DNA from: Ceratothoa steindachneri
Taxonomy: Eukaryota > Arthropoda > Malacostraca > Isopoda > Cymothoidae
Assembly (NCBI GenBank): GCA_963969495.1
Contig: OZ018326.1
Location: 180,337,497 to 180,401,496 of the forward strand
Direction: 5' to 3'
DNA length: 64,000 nucleotides
Program-made: the position numbers and the translations under genes
The notes under the pieces: model-generated
Databases searched by the model: none
Seen by the model: only the letters and a program-made list of their open reading frames with translations
What the model was told of the DNA's origin: nothing
Shown: one piece after another, positions 10,447 through 21,499 of the stretch
How the letters are laid out: each line of letters starts with the position of its first letter
How positions within the stretch are numbered: position 1 is the first letter of the stretch

Positions 10447-12799
10447 CTAGCTCGGAGGAGACGCGGGGGCGATCCTCGAACAGAAGACCCTCACGGGAAT
10501 GGCCGTACGCTTCCCGGGGGCAGAACCCCGGGCGCTGTTGGCCGGACAAAGCGCTGAAGGCGCTGTCGCCTTCGAGGACTTATTGGGGGAGGTTGGGCTA
10601 GCCATGCGAGTCTTTTCCTCCCTCCGCCTCGAAACCTTAGGCGGGCGTTGCGGCTTCGCAAGCGAGAATCCCTCTTTTCGAGGAACCACCGTCTCCGAGC
10701 CACTCCCTCCACCACTAGGCGTGGGCGAAGGAGCCGAAGCTCCTTTGTTGCTGTCCTCCTTTCAGGGGGACAGCTTTAGTAACCCCAGGAGATAACCTAG
10801 CGACCAACTTCAGGGGTGTTGCCTCCTGTGAGTCTAACGACTCGGTGGAGGCGCGTGGCCGTTTCGCCTTACGGGAAACGGTCACGCTGGGGAAAGAGGA
10901 GGGAGCCCTGGTTTTAGCCGGAGCTGGGTATGAACCCTTTTTTGCGGCCAGCTTTACCGGGGGAGCGCCCGGGTTGGGTAGAGCCCACAGAAGGGCTCCG
11001 AATGGGCGCGGAAACAACCGTGCTCGTTGGTCTGGGTGGGCAGAGGGTGCCTTTCTAACTATTGAGGCATATGACGTCCCACGCAGAGCCGGGCGCGCCA
11101 GGACTAAGTCCTTAGCCTCGCGGAATTAGAGTCGATCCTGGGCCTGAACGGCCAGGATTTATTTCTCAAAGAGATATGTACCACATTGCTTCGAAGAAGC
11201 AGGGCGCGGCTCTCCGCAATTGACACACTTGGCCACACACGATTTGGACTTAGCCTGTGCGACCTTGGACCAATTTACACAGACTTCGGGTGACCCCGAC
11301 TTTGCACGTCTACATGAGCGATTCGTATGGCCGAAGCGGTAGCGGTACTAACCGGCATGCACCGACCCCCAGGAGCTTGTCACAGTCGAAAGTGACGAAG
11401 AGTGTAGGGGTGGGTCTCGAGGCCCCTTCCTGTTTTCTCATCACACGTTCGACCTTGACCACCCTATGGTCGGCGAGCTCTAGGGTGATGTCCTCAATGG
11501 AGTAGTAAACGAGTTCCCTCGCACAAAGTTCATGGTAGAGTGCGGCGTCACACTCACCGGGGTGCCATGAAGTGTCCGAAGAGCACTTATCTTGGCCGCC
11601 TCGGCGGGATTCGCCAGAAGGCTCCCATCCGAGAAACGGGTCACCTTCGGCTCTCTACCAATTGCACTAGCCAATCCTCTCCTCTGATGGATCATGTTGC
11701 CATCAGTGGAGCGAATAACGAGGAAGCGCTTGAAGCCAGCGGGCTCGAAAACGCCAGGTAACCTCTGAATGAGGGGACCGATGTCATCGAGGCTCCGCCC
11801 TGTTCACTCTTGGTCTTAGACTTAATCAGGGGCTCCGCACACGAGGGGGTAGAGGGGCCGGATGTGCCGATCTTGGCTTGGTCGCCAACCAAAGTGGAAG
11901 CAGATCCATCTGTCCCCGCAGCCCCCGCGGATGGAGAGGAGCCCCGAGTCTTCTTGGTCTTTTTAGTCTTTTTCTTTTTCTTTTTTGGAGAGGATGGCGG
12001 GGAATGAACCCGCTTCTCACCTCCGCCGCCAAAAGTCCCCAGGCCAGATGGACCGGCCTCAGCCAGGTCCTTCTCCAAAATGGAGAACGTCCTGGTAGTC
12101 GTAGGGGCCCCTGTCGGAGGAGATCCCTTCCCTCCTTGTACTGCCTCAGAGACCCCAGCATTTGAGGAGGACCTTGCCTAGGGGGCGGATTCGGGTTCGG
12201 TGTTTGGCGCCGAGCCAGGATTCCACCCCATGGAAGGCCCTACCGTCTGAGGCTGGGGTTCCTCAAGGACCATGTGTGTCACAGGAGGGGCCTCCAGTTG
12301 GCCTTTCCCTCCCAAGACATCGCAGGTCCCGTTGGCTGTATTGTCACTAGTCTTGTGTGGGGAGGCACAGGCCTTGACCCCGGCAAGGTTCAATATTCTT
12401 GCCAGCAGGTCTTTTGAAGGAAGTGACCGAAGGGGCCTGGCTTCCCTCTCCCCCCTAAGGGAGTTGTCCCACCCGAGCCGCTTACACGAGGGGCAATCGG
12501 CAATGGGCTGCCTGCTGGGTTTCTTGGCAGTCCCCTTAGAAAGAAAAGAGGGGACTGCTTGCTGGAAAAAGGGAGGTGCCCGAAAGCACCTCCAGAGAAG
12601 GGGGTGAGGGGGAGTGCCCTGCACGCGTAGTCGAAGGAAAGGAGTAAGCCTCCTCTCCGGTTAGAGAAATATGAAGGATCCCCTGCGCAAGCACAGGGGA
12701 AAGGACCTCCATTTTTTCGGTGGAGGTGCCCGAGGGCGGCTCCGTCGTTGTTATAGCGGGAATTAATGGGAGATGTATAATTTTTGCATCACTGGGCAT
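10447..12799 (-). pseudogene. ORF1 (gag-like, zinc knuckles) of LINE copy A (broken)
   Basis: Fragments in several frames match the 697-residue ORF1 of copy B. The N-terminus (Met at 12799, SDAKIIHLPL, then KMEVLSPVLAQG) is better kept here than in B. A Lys-rich patch with KKKKKKTKKTKKTRGSSPSAG lies near 11950-11990, and the zinc-knuckle region near 11160-11340 is out of frame and missing parts. The ORF ends at TAG 10447-10449, immediately before the ORF2 frame. ORF1 proteins of I-type elements bind RNA and accompany the element's RNA; here several indels prevent that. Confidence 0.75.
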
Positions 12800-13334
12800 G
12801 GTGACCCACTTTGTTTTACGGGACGCAATCTCTCACTACCTCTCGCAGTAGCCCGCACTGCATGCAAGAGGTGCTTACAGGCCCGGCAGAGCCAGGCGCC
12901 GCCATTTGGGACCACCCCTCCCGCCTGGTGGCCTGGCAGTCCATCGGCATGGCGGCTACACCTTGAACACGGCGTAAAAAAGATAGATTTTGAAGACGAG
13001 AGGAAAAGGGATGTGAGGAAGGTATGGATGGGGATGAAGTAGGTTGTTAAAAACCAACCACCCAAGACCAGAGCTCAGGGGTTAGAGAACATTGTCCCCA
13101 ACCCCCTCAGCCCCGATCCGGGACGGTTGACCGAGAAGAAGGTCAGCATCTAGCCTATGGAATTAGAGGCTGACCAGATAAAGCTGTGGGAGAAGTTGTT
13201 TGAAAAGCAACGAAGTAGGGGAGAAATACAGGCTATCTGAAGGAAGGAAGAGTGGCTAAGCTAGGGCCGGACGGAGCGCAGGATCCCGTCAGCACGGCGG
13301 CCAGGATGGCAAATCGCCGCGCCCCTTACGGGGG
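12800..13334 (-). promoter_or_regulatory. 5' UTR of LINE copy A (probable internal promoter region)
   Basis: About 535 bp between the ORF1 start and the conserved 5' terminus, closely matched in copy B (27343-27871) and still recognisable in copy D (50518-51050). It contains a palindromic start (CCCC GTAA GGGG) and a conserved block reading ggcctgtaagcacctcttgc in element sense. LINEs normally carry their promoter inside the 5' UTR; that this segment acts so is inference. Confidence 0.5.
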
Positions 13335-15600
13335 AGGGTGGGATCGCAAAACTCTTATACCCCGGGAGGGTGGGCAGGGGGCATGCGCCCAGCATGGTCT
13401 CTTGCTAAAATATAGCTAACGGGGAACGGGAGGAGACGAGCCTCCGAAAATCATCCCAGTTGGCCCGAAGTTCGCGGCAATTCCATTGAAGTAATATGCC
13501 CTCCAGGCCTAGCTCGGAGATGCAGGGGGGATTCTTCGAAGACCCTCACGGGAATGGCTATGAGCTTCCCGGAGGCAGAACTCCGGCGCTGTTGGCCGGA
13601 CAATGCGCTGAAGGAGCTGTCGCGATTGAGGACTTATTGGGGAAGGTAGGGATTGCCATGCTAGTCTTTTCCTCCCTCCGCCTCGAAACCTTAGGCAGGA
13701 TGTGGGGGGGGGGGGCTCTTTTCGAGGGTCCACTGTCTCCGAGCACCCCAGCCCACCATTAGACGTGGGCGAAGGAGCCGAAGCTTTTTTAGTCTTGTCC
13801 TCCTTTCGGGGGACAGCTTTAGGAACCCCGGAAGATGGACTGGCGACCAAATTCGGGGGTGTTGCTTTACGGGAAACGGTCACGATGGGGCGAGGGGAGG
13901 GAGCCCTGGTTTTAGCCGGGGCTGGGTGTGGACCCTTTGTGTCACCAGCTGTACCAGGGGAGCGCCCGGGGTGGTTCGAACCCGCAGATGGGGTTACGAA
14001 TGTGCGCGGAAACGACCGTACTCATAGGCTTGGTGGGGCCAGGAGCAGAGGGTCTTTTTCAACATTGAGGCATAGGACGTCCCGGGTAGCGCCGGGCGCG
14101 CCAGGAGAAAGTCCTTAGCCTCGCGAAATGAGAGACGATCCTGAGCCTGAACGGCTAGGATTTCTTTCTCAAGGAGATACGCACCACATTGCTTCGAAGA
14201 AGCGGGGTGCGGCTCTCCGCAATTGACACATTTGGCCACACACGATTTGGACTTAACGTGTGCGCCCTTAGAGCAACTTACACAGGTTTCGGGTAACCCC
14301 GAATTTGCACATCGACAGGAGCGATTAGTATGGTCCCAGTGATAGCACCTCAGCGGCAGTGGCACGAATGCCTTCACGTGGTAGCGATACCAACCGGCAC
14401 GCACCGATTCAGGGAGCTTGTCAAAGTCGAACGTGACGAAGAGTGTAGGGGTGGATCTCAAGGCCCCTCCCCGTCTTCTCATCACACGTTCGCCCTTGAC
14501 CGCCCCATGGTCAGCCGGCTCTAAAGTGATGTCATCTATGGAGTAGTCAACGAGTTTCCTCGCATAAACTACTCCTTTCACGAAGTTCATGGTAGAGTGC
14601 GGCGACACTCCCCGGGATGCTATCAAGTGTCTGAAGGGCACTAATCATGGCCGTTTGGGAGGGATTCGACGCATTCGCCAAAAGGCTCCCCGTCCGAGAA
14701 ACGGGTCACCTTCGGCTCCCTACCAATCACACTAGCTAAAGCTCTCTTCTCATGGATCCTGTTGCCCTTACCTAACATGCTCCCATCATTGGAGCGAATA
14801 ACTAGGAATCGTTTGAAGCCAGCGGGCTCGAAAACGCCGGATAGTCTCTGAATGAGGGGTCCCGGCGTAATCGAGGCCCCGCTCTGTGCATCTGTACCTT
14901 TGGTCTTTGTCAGGGACTCCGCGCCCGGGGATGGGGGGGGGGGAGGCAGCGGGGCCGGACATGCCGATCTTGGCTTGGTCGCTTACCTAATGGCAGCAGA
15001 CCCATCCGTCCCCGCAGCCCCCGCGAATGGAGAGGACCCCCGAGTCTTTTTTCTTTGTTTGTTTCTTTTCTTCTTGGGAGAGGAGGACGGGGAATGAACC
15101 CGCTTTTCCCCTCCGACGGCAGGAGCCCTCAGGCCAGATGGACCGGCCTCGGCAAGGTCCTTCTTCGAGATGGAGAAGACCCTGGCCGGAGGAGAAGATC
15201 CATCCCTTCCTTGCACTGCCTTCGAGACCCGAACCGTTTGAGGAGGACCTTGGATAGGGGCGAATTCTAGTTCGGTGCTTGGCGCCGAGCCCGGATTCGC
15301 TTCCATGGATGGCCCTACCGTCTGAGGCTAAGTTGCCTCAAGGATCATGTCTATCTCGGGGGAGCCTCCATGTGGTCATCCCCCCCCCCAAAAAAAAAAC
15401 ATCACAGATCCCATTAGCCGCGGTGTCACGAGTCGAGCATGGGGATGCACAGGCCTTGACCCCCGCTAAGGTTAGTATGCGAGCCAGCAGGTCTCTGAGG
15501 GAAGCGGCCGATGGGCCCTGTCTTCCCTCTCCCCCCTAAGGGGGCTTGCCCTACCGAGCCGCTTCAATGGGAAGTGGCGTCTCCTTTGGGCTTCGGAACG
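13335..15600 (-). mobile_element. I-clade LINE fragment A': ORF1 plus first part of ORF2
   Basis: Directly abuts the 5' end of copy A. In element sense it runs from inside ORF1 (near 15600) through the zinc knuckles into the first ~150 bp of ORF2 (13490-13335), then stops. Visible pieces: Lys-rich patch (15110-15040); core ORF1 with FVKGVVYARKLVDYS and TPTLFVTFDFDKLPESVRAGWYRY (14641-14390); zinc knuckles CVSCSKGAHVKSKSC and CVNCGEPHPASSKQC; C-terminus at 13883-13509. The first knuckle is damaged (CYHWDHTNRSC lacks residues). Divergence from A is greater than between A and B, so it is probably older. No target duplication links it with A. Confidence 0.75.
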
Positions 15601-17009
15601 GTAGTTGCCCCAAGACAACACCAATTGAAAAGAAACGATAACGAGAAAATAAACTAAGTGAGTAGAAGACAACAAAAATAGAATACGGGTGGAAAATAAG
15701 CCCATTGGAACATTGAGAGAAGGCAACCAAAAACGGCGTTCAAATTATGAAGCTTACAACAAAGCTTCAAAAGGCGATCTTGCAATACCAAATCATGATT
15801 ATGTATATAATTCCAAATCCATTGAACAAATCGCAGTCTTTGGAATACAAATTGAAATCCATTTGCGGATAACATGGCATCAATTCAACATTAAATTGAT
15901 TAAACAAAATGGCGACCAACGAGTAAAGATTGAAAGGGGCAATATATAAATGGATGAGATAGATAACGAACAAGAATAGTGAAAAAGATCAAGGATAACG
16001 AAGACAGTAATAGCAAGGCTCAACTTTAAATACCCAAGCCAAGTGAATTAGAAACCTCCACGATCGAGTTAGTACAAAGAAGACACATTCAAAAGTAATG
16101 GGGGATGAAAGCGAAAAAAGTGAGAGTAAGAATGTCAAGATGTTGGGATAGACTTGGGCAAGTAAATATCTTATTCCTCCTTCGAAATACGTTAACACAA
16201 AGGAGATGAAAAGAACTTCCAGATTTAAAGCTGATCCTCTCTTATCAAGGTCGCAGCTCACCGACGAAGCGATCGATTTTGAGGTCTAGAAAGAAGTGCC
16301 ACTGAATTTATTCAGGGAAAATAAAGAATTGGGACGTCGGGTATCCAATGCCGTTATAGGAATCACGCGCGAACTCAAATTGTTGGACAAAGAATCTTGG
16401 GTTGCTCATCATATACCTTGAATTTGAGCCTCAAGCATCAAGGATCGAGTAGCAGGAAGCCCCGCCCCCATTAGCAGCGACCTTGTTAGGGGGCGGGAAA
16501 TGGATTTATCTCGATCAAGCCCTAACTTATAGGAACCCCCAAGAGACTTGGCCCAATGTATGGAATTCATACTTCAATTCAAATGCTTCCCCACAAAACG
16601 GCGTAAGTGTGCATCAACGTCACTCATAAATTACATACCCCTAGCACCCATGCATGTCCTATCAACGACAAAGCCACCCATTAATTTGTCCAAGCAATGT
16701 TAGCACTTCATTGGGATGGGGTGCTGCGTGCAATAGGACCTCGTCCATTACGAAGTTAAGTGAAGGTACTCGAGCAATAAGGGTCCTTCCACACATTTTC
16801 TCCTATTCAAGCTTCACCATTGCCATTGGGAACATCTTTTCGAAAATGTTGACTTCGAGAAGCCCTCGTTGGTTTTGGCTTTTAATGGGAAGACCAATTA
16901 CACGATTGGTTTCGTATGTTCAGTCAAGAAGACCATTATTACCTAGACTCAAGCGTGCCAAATGAGACACGGGCGGCTTAGAAGCTTGGTCGGTGCCAGT
17001 TTTTTTTTA
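15601..17009. other. Intron sequence with no recognised feature
   Basis: AT-rich intron DNA between two LINE fragments. Short ORFs on both strands have no motif, no start context worth noting and no similarity to the repeat families seen elsewhere in the window. Confidence 0.6.
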
Positions 17010-17092
17010 GGCTGTGATGCGGAATGGATTAAGCCTTCTGTCCTTATATCTCAGCAACGCCAACGCAGTGATTCGAATCTCATCACCCACTT
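17010..17092 (+). other. tRNA-like or SINE-head sequence (weak)
   Basis: A possible A box (tgatgcggaatggattaagc, near 17018) is followed about 45 bp later by a good B box, gattcgaatctc (17071-17082). Acceptor-like ends gtgatg and catcac could pair. The T arm does not fold with a normal 5-bp stem, so this is not a functional tRNA; it may be a decayed tRNA or a SINE head. Nothing else is recognised up to 17640. Confidence 0.25.
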
Positions 17093-17639
17093 CGATACTT
17101 CCTTCTCTTCCGATGTGTTATTTACCTCTTTACATCTCTACCCTTTAACTCTTCTAACCACACCAGTATTATTGCAGACACCCAATCTCCAAAGGGGTTT
17201 CATGTACATTTAGGGGGAGATCCCTTTATTTACCCCCAAAGGGGGTTGAGACATTGGCCTCCCCTTACTGGGACTTAGCTGTATTTAATATTTACTAAGC
17301 AAAGGAAAAAAATAACAAATTCAACTCTGTTATTAAGATTTGCAGAACGAGCCCTCTAGCAAATTATATGTTGTTCGTGACTGTCGAAAATTTGCTTAAT
17401 TTATTTCCAGTAATAGGCTAAGCCTAACAGTCCTCCTTATTGCCCTAGCTAAAGCTTAGTCTTTCCTTCTTGATATTAGGAAGACATGCATTCGCAGAGA
17501 TTCTAGATTCAAGATAGCATAAAGTTAGAATATGGAGAGAAGGATAGGATAGATAGAAAACATTGTTTAAAACGTTGCATGGCGAAGTCAGGTACCACGC
17601 CCTGGGTTAGTGCGTAAAGAAACTAATTCCATTTTTTAT

Positions 17640-20600
17640 TCAATGGGCCCCATCTGACGGGGGTCACTAAGGGCATCTTTTGCCTATATTTAGGCTATTA
17701 CAAAAATAAAAACAAAGCAAGAACAAAGTTTAAGGGAAAATAAGGTAGCAGCTGCCCAATCCTAATAGATTCTTGGATTTTTAATGGCAGCACTGTAAAA
17801 ACGGGGTCGCCCGAAAAAAGGTCAGAAGAGGCATGAGAGACATTCAATAAAAATGGGCAAAAGCAAAGGATTAGAAGAAAACAGTACAACACACAGAGAC
17901 GCACACTTAAATTACGGGCATACAGCACGCGTTCTAAAAACAAGGGCGGGTGGGGAAATAAACAAATGACATGCAGCAGCCGCAGGGGAGGGCACAGGAT
18001 AAAAGATAAAACAATAAACCTAAACACAAAAATGGAAAGAATTTATAAAAGGGGTAAAATGCCATTTCGTGATAGAAATGTAAGGAGGGAGGACGAGCGA
18101 AGGGAGTCCTGTTAAAATAAAGCGAAGTCGAGGTGGGAAGGCGACGTCAGAAAGGGTAGGGAAGCAAGAATTTCGAAGAGAAGCAAGGCGGGGACAAACT
18201 ACTAAAATAGGAACCACAGAGCTCGCCACCGCAAAAGGGACAACCAGGGGAAACTCGGCCTCCGAAACTAAATAGCCACGGGTGAGTCGCGTGTGCCCAA
18301 TTCGCAACCGGCAAAGAGCAACCTCCCAAGATCGGAGTCGCTGAAGGCTAGATTACCAGGAACGGACAGAGCGGTTAATAAGGGACAGCTTAGAAGAGGG
18401 GAACGAATCCCATTTTCTCTACCACAAACAAAAGACATACGCCCTGATTACGGGGTAGGAATCCCTAAAGGGCAGAGGGGCTGCATCCGGCACCTCGAGG
18501 GCAGCCGAATATGCCAGCCGATCAGCCGCCTTGTTACCCGGGAGCCTAACAGAACGCCACCCTGTAAAGGAAGGCATTTCTGACCAGGCAGGAGCGAATC
18601 CGTAAAACCAGGGTGTGCGGACGTAAAAGAACAAACTGCCTCCAAAGCAGGCCGGGAATCGCTAAAAACAATCAAATCTGAAGAATTGAGGGATAAAATC
18701 AAATTAAAAGCCAAAAGAATGGCCGTCAACTCTGCGGTAAAAACGGATGCTACAGGAGAGAGGGCGGACCGAAGAAACTCCGTAGAGAACATCGCAGCTG
18801 CCCCAGCACCGAGGTCCGACTTCGAGCCGTCAATATAGATGGGACGCTGGTTAGCATGAGAACACGCATGTTCAAGAAACAGTTACTTTAATAGACGAGG
18901 GTCAGTAGACCCTTTCTCGAAATGCCAAAAAGCAGTACAGACCTCAGGAGGGTGAACGCTCCAACACGGAGCCGGCGGGAATGGGAGGGCCAACACCCCG
19001 GGAACACCCTGGGAGGGAAGATGGTCCCCAACTCGGAGCCCCAGAGGCCGGGGTAGAGATGGCCGGCGATCAAAAGATGCCGAAGAGGAGGGGGCAAAAA
19101 GGCACTCATGGAATGGGGATGAAGGGTATTGCTGAACACGAAACAGGAATCGTAGGCACACCTGCACCCGGTGGTATCACAAGGGAAGCAAGCTACCCTC
19201 AACAAAGTGGCTAGGGATAGGCGAGGTGCGAAAGGCTCCACTACTAAGATGGGCCCAAAGCGAACTAACAAGAGTCAAGTATCTTCAAGGCTGAAGGGGA
19301 CGCTGAAGAGTACACCTGGCAACCGTGCCGAATAAAGTGACCACAAGGTGCGCCTATCACTACCCCAAGTGGTGTGGGATAAAACCCTAAGCAAATCCAT
19401 AGCATTCGAATAGGACGCCCTCAAGCGACGCAAATGGGGTACCCAAATGCTAGCTGTAATCGACGGGCAGCAGAAAGCAAGCGGGAGATGAACAAAGCAA
19501 CGCCACAAGTAATCTACGAAGAGGAAAGCCAAAAGACCTTCCGGAAGAGTGGACACCAGACTATTAATGGCAACGGTGAAACATGTCACACTTAAAACAC
19601 ACCCTTGGGGAACACCCTTCTGTTGAATCCGCAAGCCTGAGAAAGCATCCCCAATACAGACCTTAAAATTACGGGACGATAAAAATATTTGAATATAAAC
19701 CGGTAAAAAGCCCCTCATACCCCAATCATATAGCTGACGTAAAACACAAATCTGCACGTGGTATCGTAGGCCTTCTGAATGTCGAAGAACACCACTAACA
19801 CCTGATGCCTGAAGAAAAAAGCACGTAAAACGGAGTCTTCCAAATGAATGAGGTGGTCAAGAGTACTACGACCGCTGCAAAAACCGCCCTGAAATGGAGA
19901 GAGGAGTGAGTTGGACTTCAAAAACCAAGTGAGGCGAACTTGAACCATCTTCTCGAATAACTTACTGAGGCAGCTCGAAAGAACAATTGGGCGATAGTGA
20001 CTGGGGTCCAAACCATCTCTACTGGGCTTGAGAACGGGTAGAACAACCCCCATACGCCAGGAGAATGGATAGCTTCCTTTGACCCAAGGCAGGTGGTAGA
20101 GGTCAACCAAAAATAACTCGAGTGGGGATGGAGACGACGGAGAAAGTCGTAGTGGATGCAATAATCACCGGGAGAGGTGGAGCTACCGTTAGACAAAGCA
20201 ACCAAAGCATCCCGCAGCTCATAAATGGAAAAGAAAAGAGAGCATTATAAGAGTAGGTAGCGCACGTGGTAAAATCTAAAAGGCGAGATTCTATGGCGAG
20301 GCGACTTTATGATCGAGAAACCGTCGAAGATAGCTACCAGCACTACTCACCGAAGCAAATTGATAAGCCAGAGCTTCGATGATCAACTGGACATCGGACA
20401 GAAGCGAGCCTCCGATGTCCAGAGTGGGGATGGCATGACCAGCGTAGCCATCGCAGATCTTATGGACCCGCTTTCAAATCCGAGTCAGCGGCGTGCCCGC
20501 TGACTGGCATGACGGAGGGTCCTTTGGCGGATAGCAGGAGCCCGGTTCCGATCGACCATATTCGAGACGGTCGGGTTCCGCCTATAACGGGAATGGACCA

Positions 20601-20935
20601 ACTGATAGGCAGAAATAGCCGATGCGCAATCCTTTAACCACCAGTGGACGGTAGAGTGCCCCGCAACAGGGCACCTCCGTGGAACAAAGCGCTCAACAGC
20701 TTCTAAAATATGAACAGCTGAATCTACGGTATCGAAGGAAACCCGGGAGGCATCAATAAAGGAAGCCTCCCGAAACCCAACAAAATTTGCTCGCCGTAGA
20801 TCCCAACGAAGTGGGAGGGAAAGGCACGGGCCAGGAAGGGCGGCGAACAGGACGATCGGGAAGTGATCACTCCCGGAAAGGGCGTCCCGAAACGAGCACC
20901 TGAAATCGAGAAACAGTCGGGTGAACATAAGGATA
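17640..20935 (-). mobile_element. Second I-like LINE family (copy G), 5' truncated
   Basis: Minus-strand element with its own 3' tail (17640-17705: T-rich start, ccccatctgacggg, gggcat and aggctatt, a diverged relative of the main family's 3' UTR). Going upstream in element sense: Cys/His end (18020-18310), RNase H (18448-18830), RT (19275-20161) and the end of the endonuclease with SGSDHFPI (20860-20890). It stops at about 20935, so ORF1 and most of the endonuclease are missing. AT-richer than copies A and B, and protein similarity to them is limited to motifs; a separate, older family. Confidence 0.75.
18020..20930 (-). pseudogene. ORF2 of LINE copy G (broken)
   Basis: Segments lie in at least three frames. 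RT blocks: HYRPIVLSSCLSKLFEKMV, FFDIQKAYDT, KGVPQGCVLSV, then FLFVDYLW, where the second catalytic Asp has become Tyr (about 19510-19521). Directly after that box about 60 codons are missing compared with copy A. RNase H keeps FTAELTAI and VFSDSRPALEAV; the first acidic block (Y-DGSK) survives in another frame near 18835. The protein is inactive. Confidence 0.7.
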
Positions 20936-21499
20936 AGAAGTCTACAGGACTAAAAGAATCCGTTTGAAAATTGTAAGAAGTAAAAGAAAAGGGGAATCGG
21001 ATAATAGGATATTTTTTTGTTTTAAGAGCTCATCTGGCGACTGCCTACATGGGCATTAGTCGCCGTATTAAAACTGGCCTAGTTCTAGGCTACTTTAAAA
21101 TAAAATTAAAGAAACGAAAAAAACACCCCAAATGGAGGAAAGGAAGCAAGCTACTGACTGCGTCGGGGGGAGGTCCCCCCGGCGAAGCAGCGTGCAACCT
21201 AAAGGAAAAAAAACAACAAAAAAACAAACCCTGCTTAAATAATAGGGAGAATGCCGCCCCCCCCCAAGAAGTCAACAAGTCCACAAGTCAATGTGCACGA
21301 ATCTGTCCCGAGTACAAGGGACAGGCGGTAGCGACCCCGCCCATCCCGGTACCGGGACAGGTGTCGTGCGCGAAGATCACCCAGACTGGGACATTCGACA
21401 AGAATGTGCCGAACAGTCTGAGGGGACGACGCAGTCGTTGCAATAAGGCGCAGGCGAGCACTCCATCAAATAGCGATGCGTCACACGAGTGTGCCCGAT

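Larger units (their letters stand above)
6487..13334 (-). mobile_element. I-clade LINE copy A, nearly full length
   Basis: A minus-strand non-LTR retrotransposon with both ends present. The 3' end is marked by a 20+ bp T run on the plus strand (poly(A) tail) next to the structured 3' UTR. The 5' end, in element sense, starts CCCCGTAAGGGGC, as in copy B (27871), the fragment at 35036 and, slightly changed, copy D (50518). Order in element sense: 5' UTR (13334-12800), ORF1 gag-like (12799-10447), ORF2 with endonuclease, RT and RNase H (about 10440-6758), 3' UTR. RNase H with a CCHC ORF1 points to the I clade. ORF1 and ORF2 both carry frameshifts. No target-site duplication was found. Confidence 0.85.

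Noticed and set aside
6814..10800. Long plus-strand ORFs (e.g. 6814-7290, 8207-8824, 8986-9561) opposite LINE copy A
   Set aside because: They lie antisense to well-supported endonuclease, RT and RNase H frames and have no motifs; the same shadows recur opposite copy B.
13335..13340. Copy A inserted into fragment A'
   Set aside because: The sequence on the other side of copy A (before 6487) does not continue A', and no target duplication is present.
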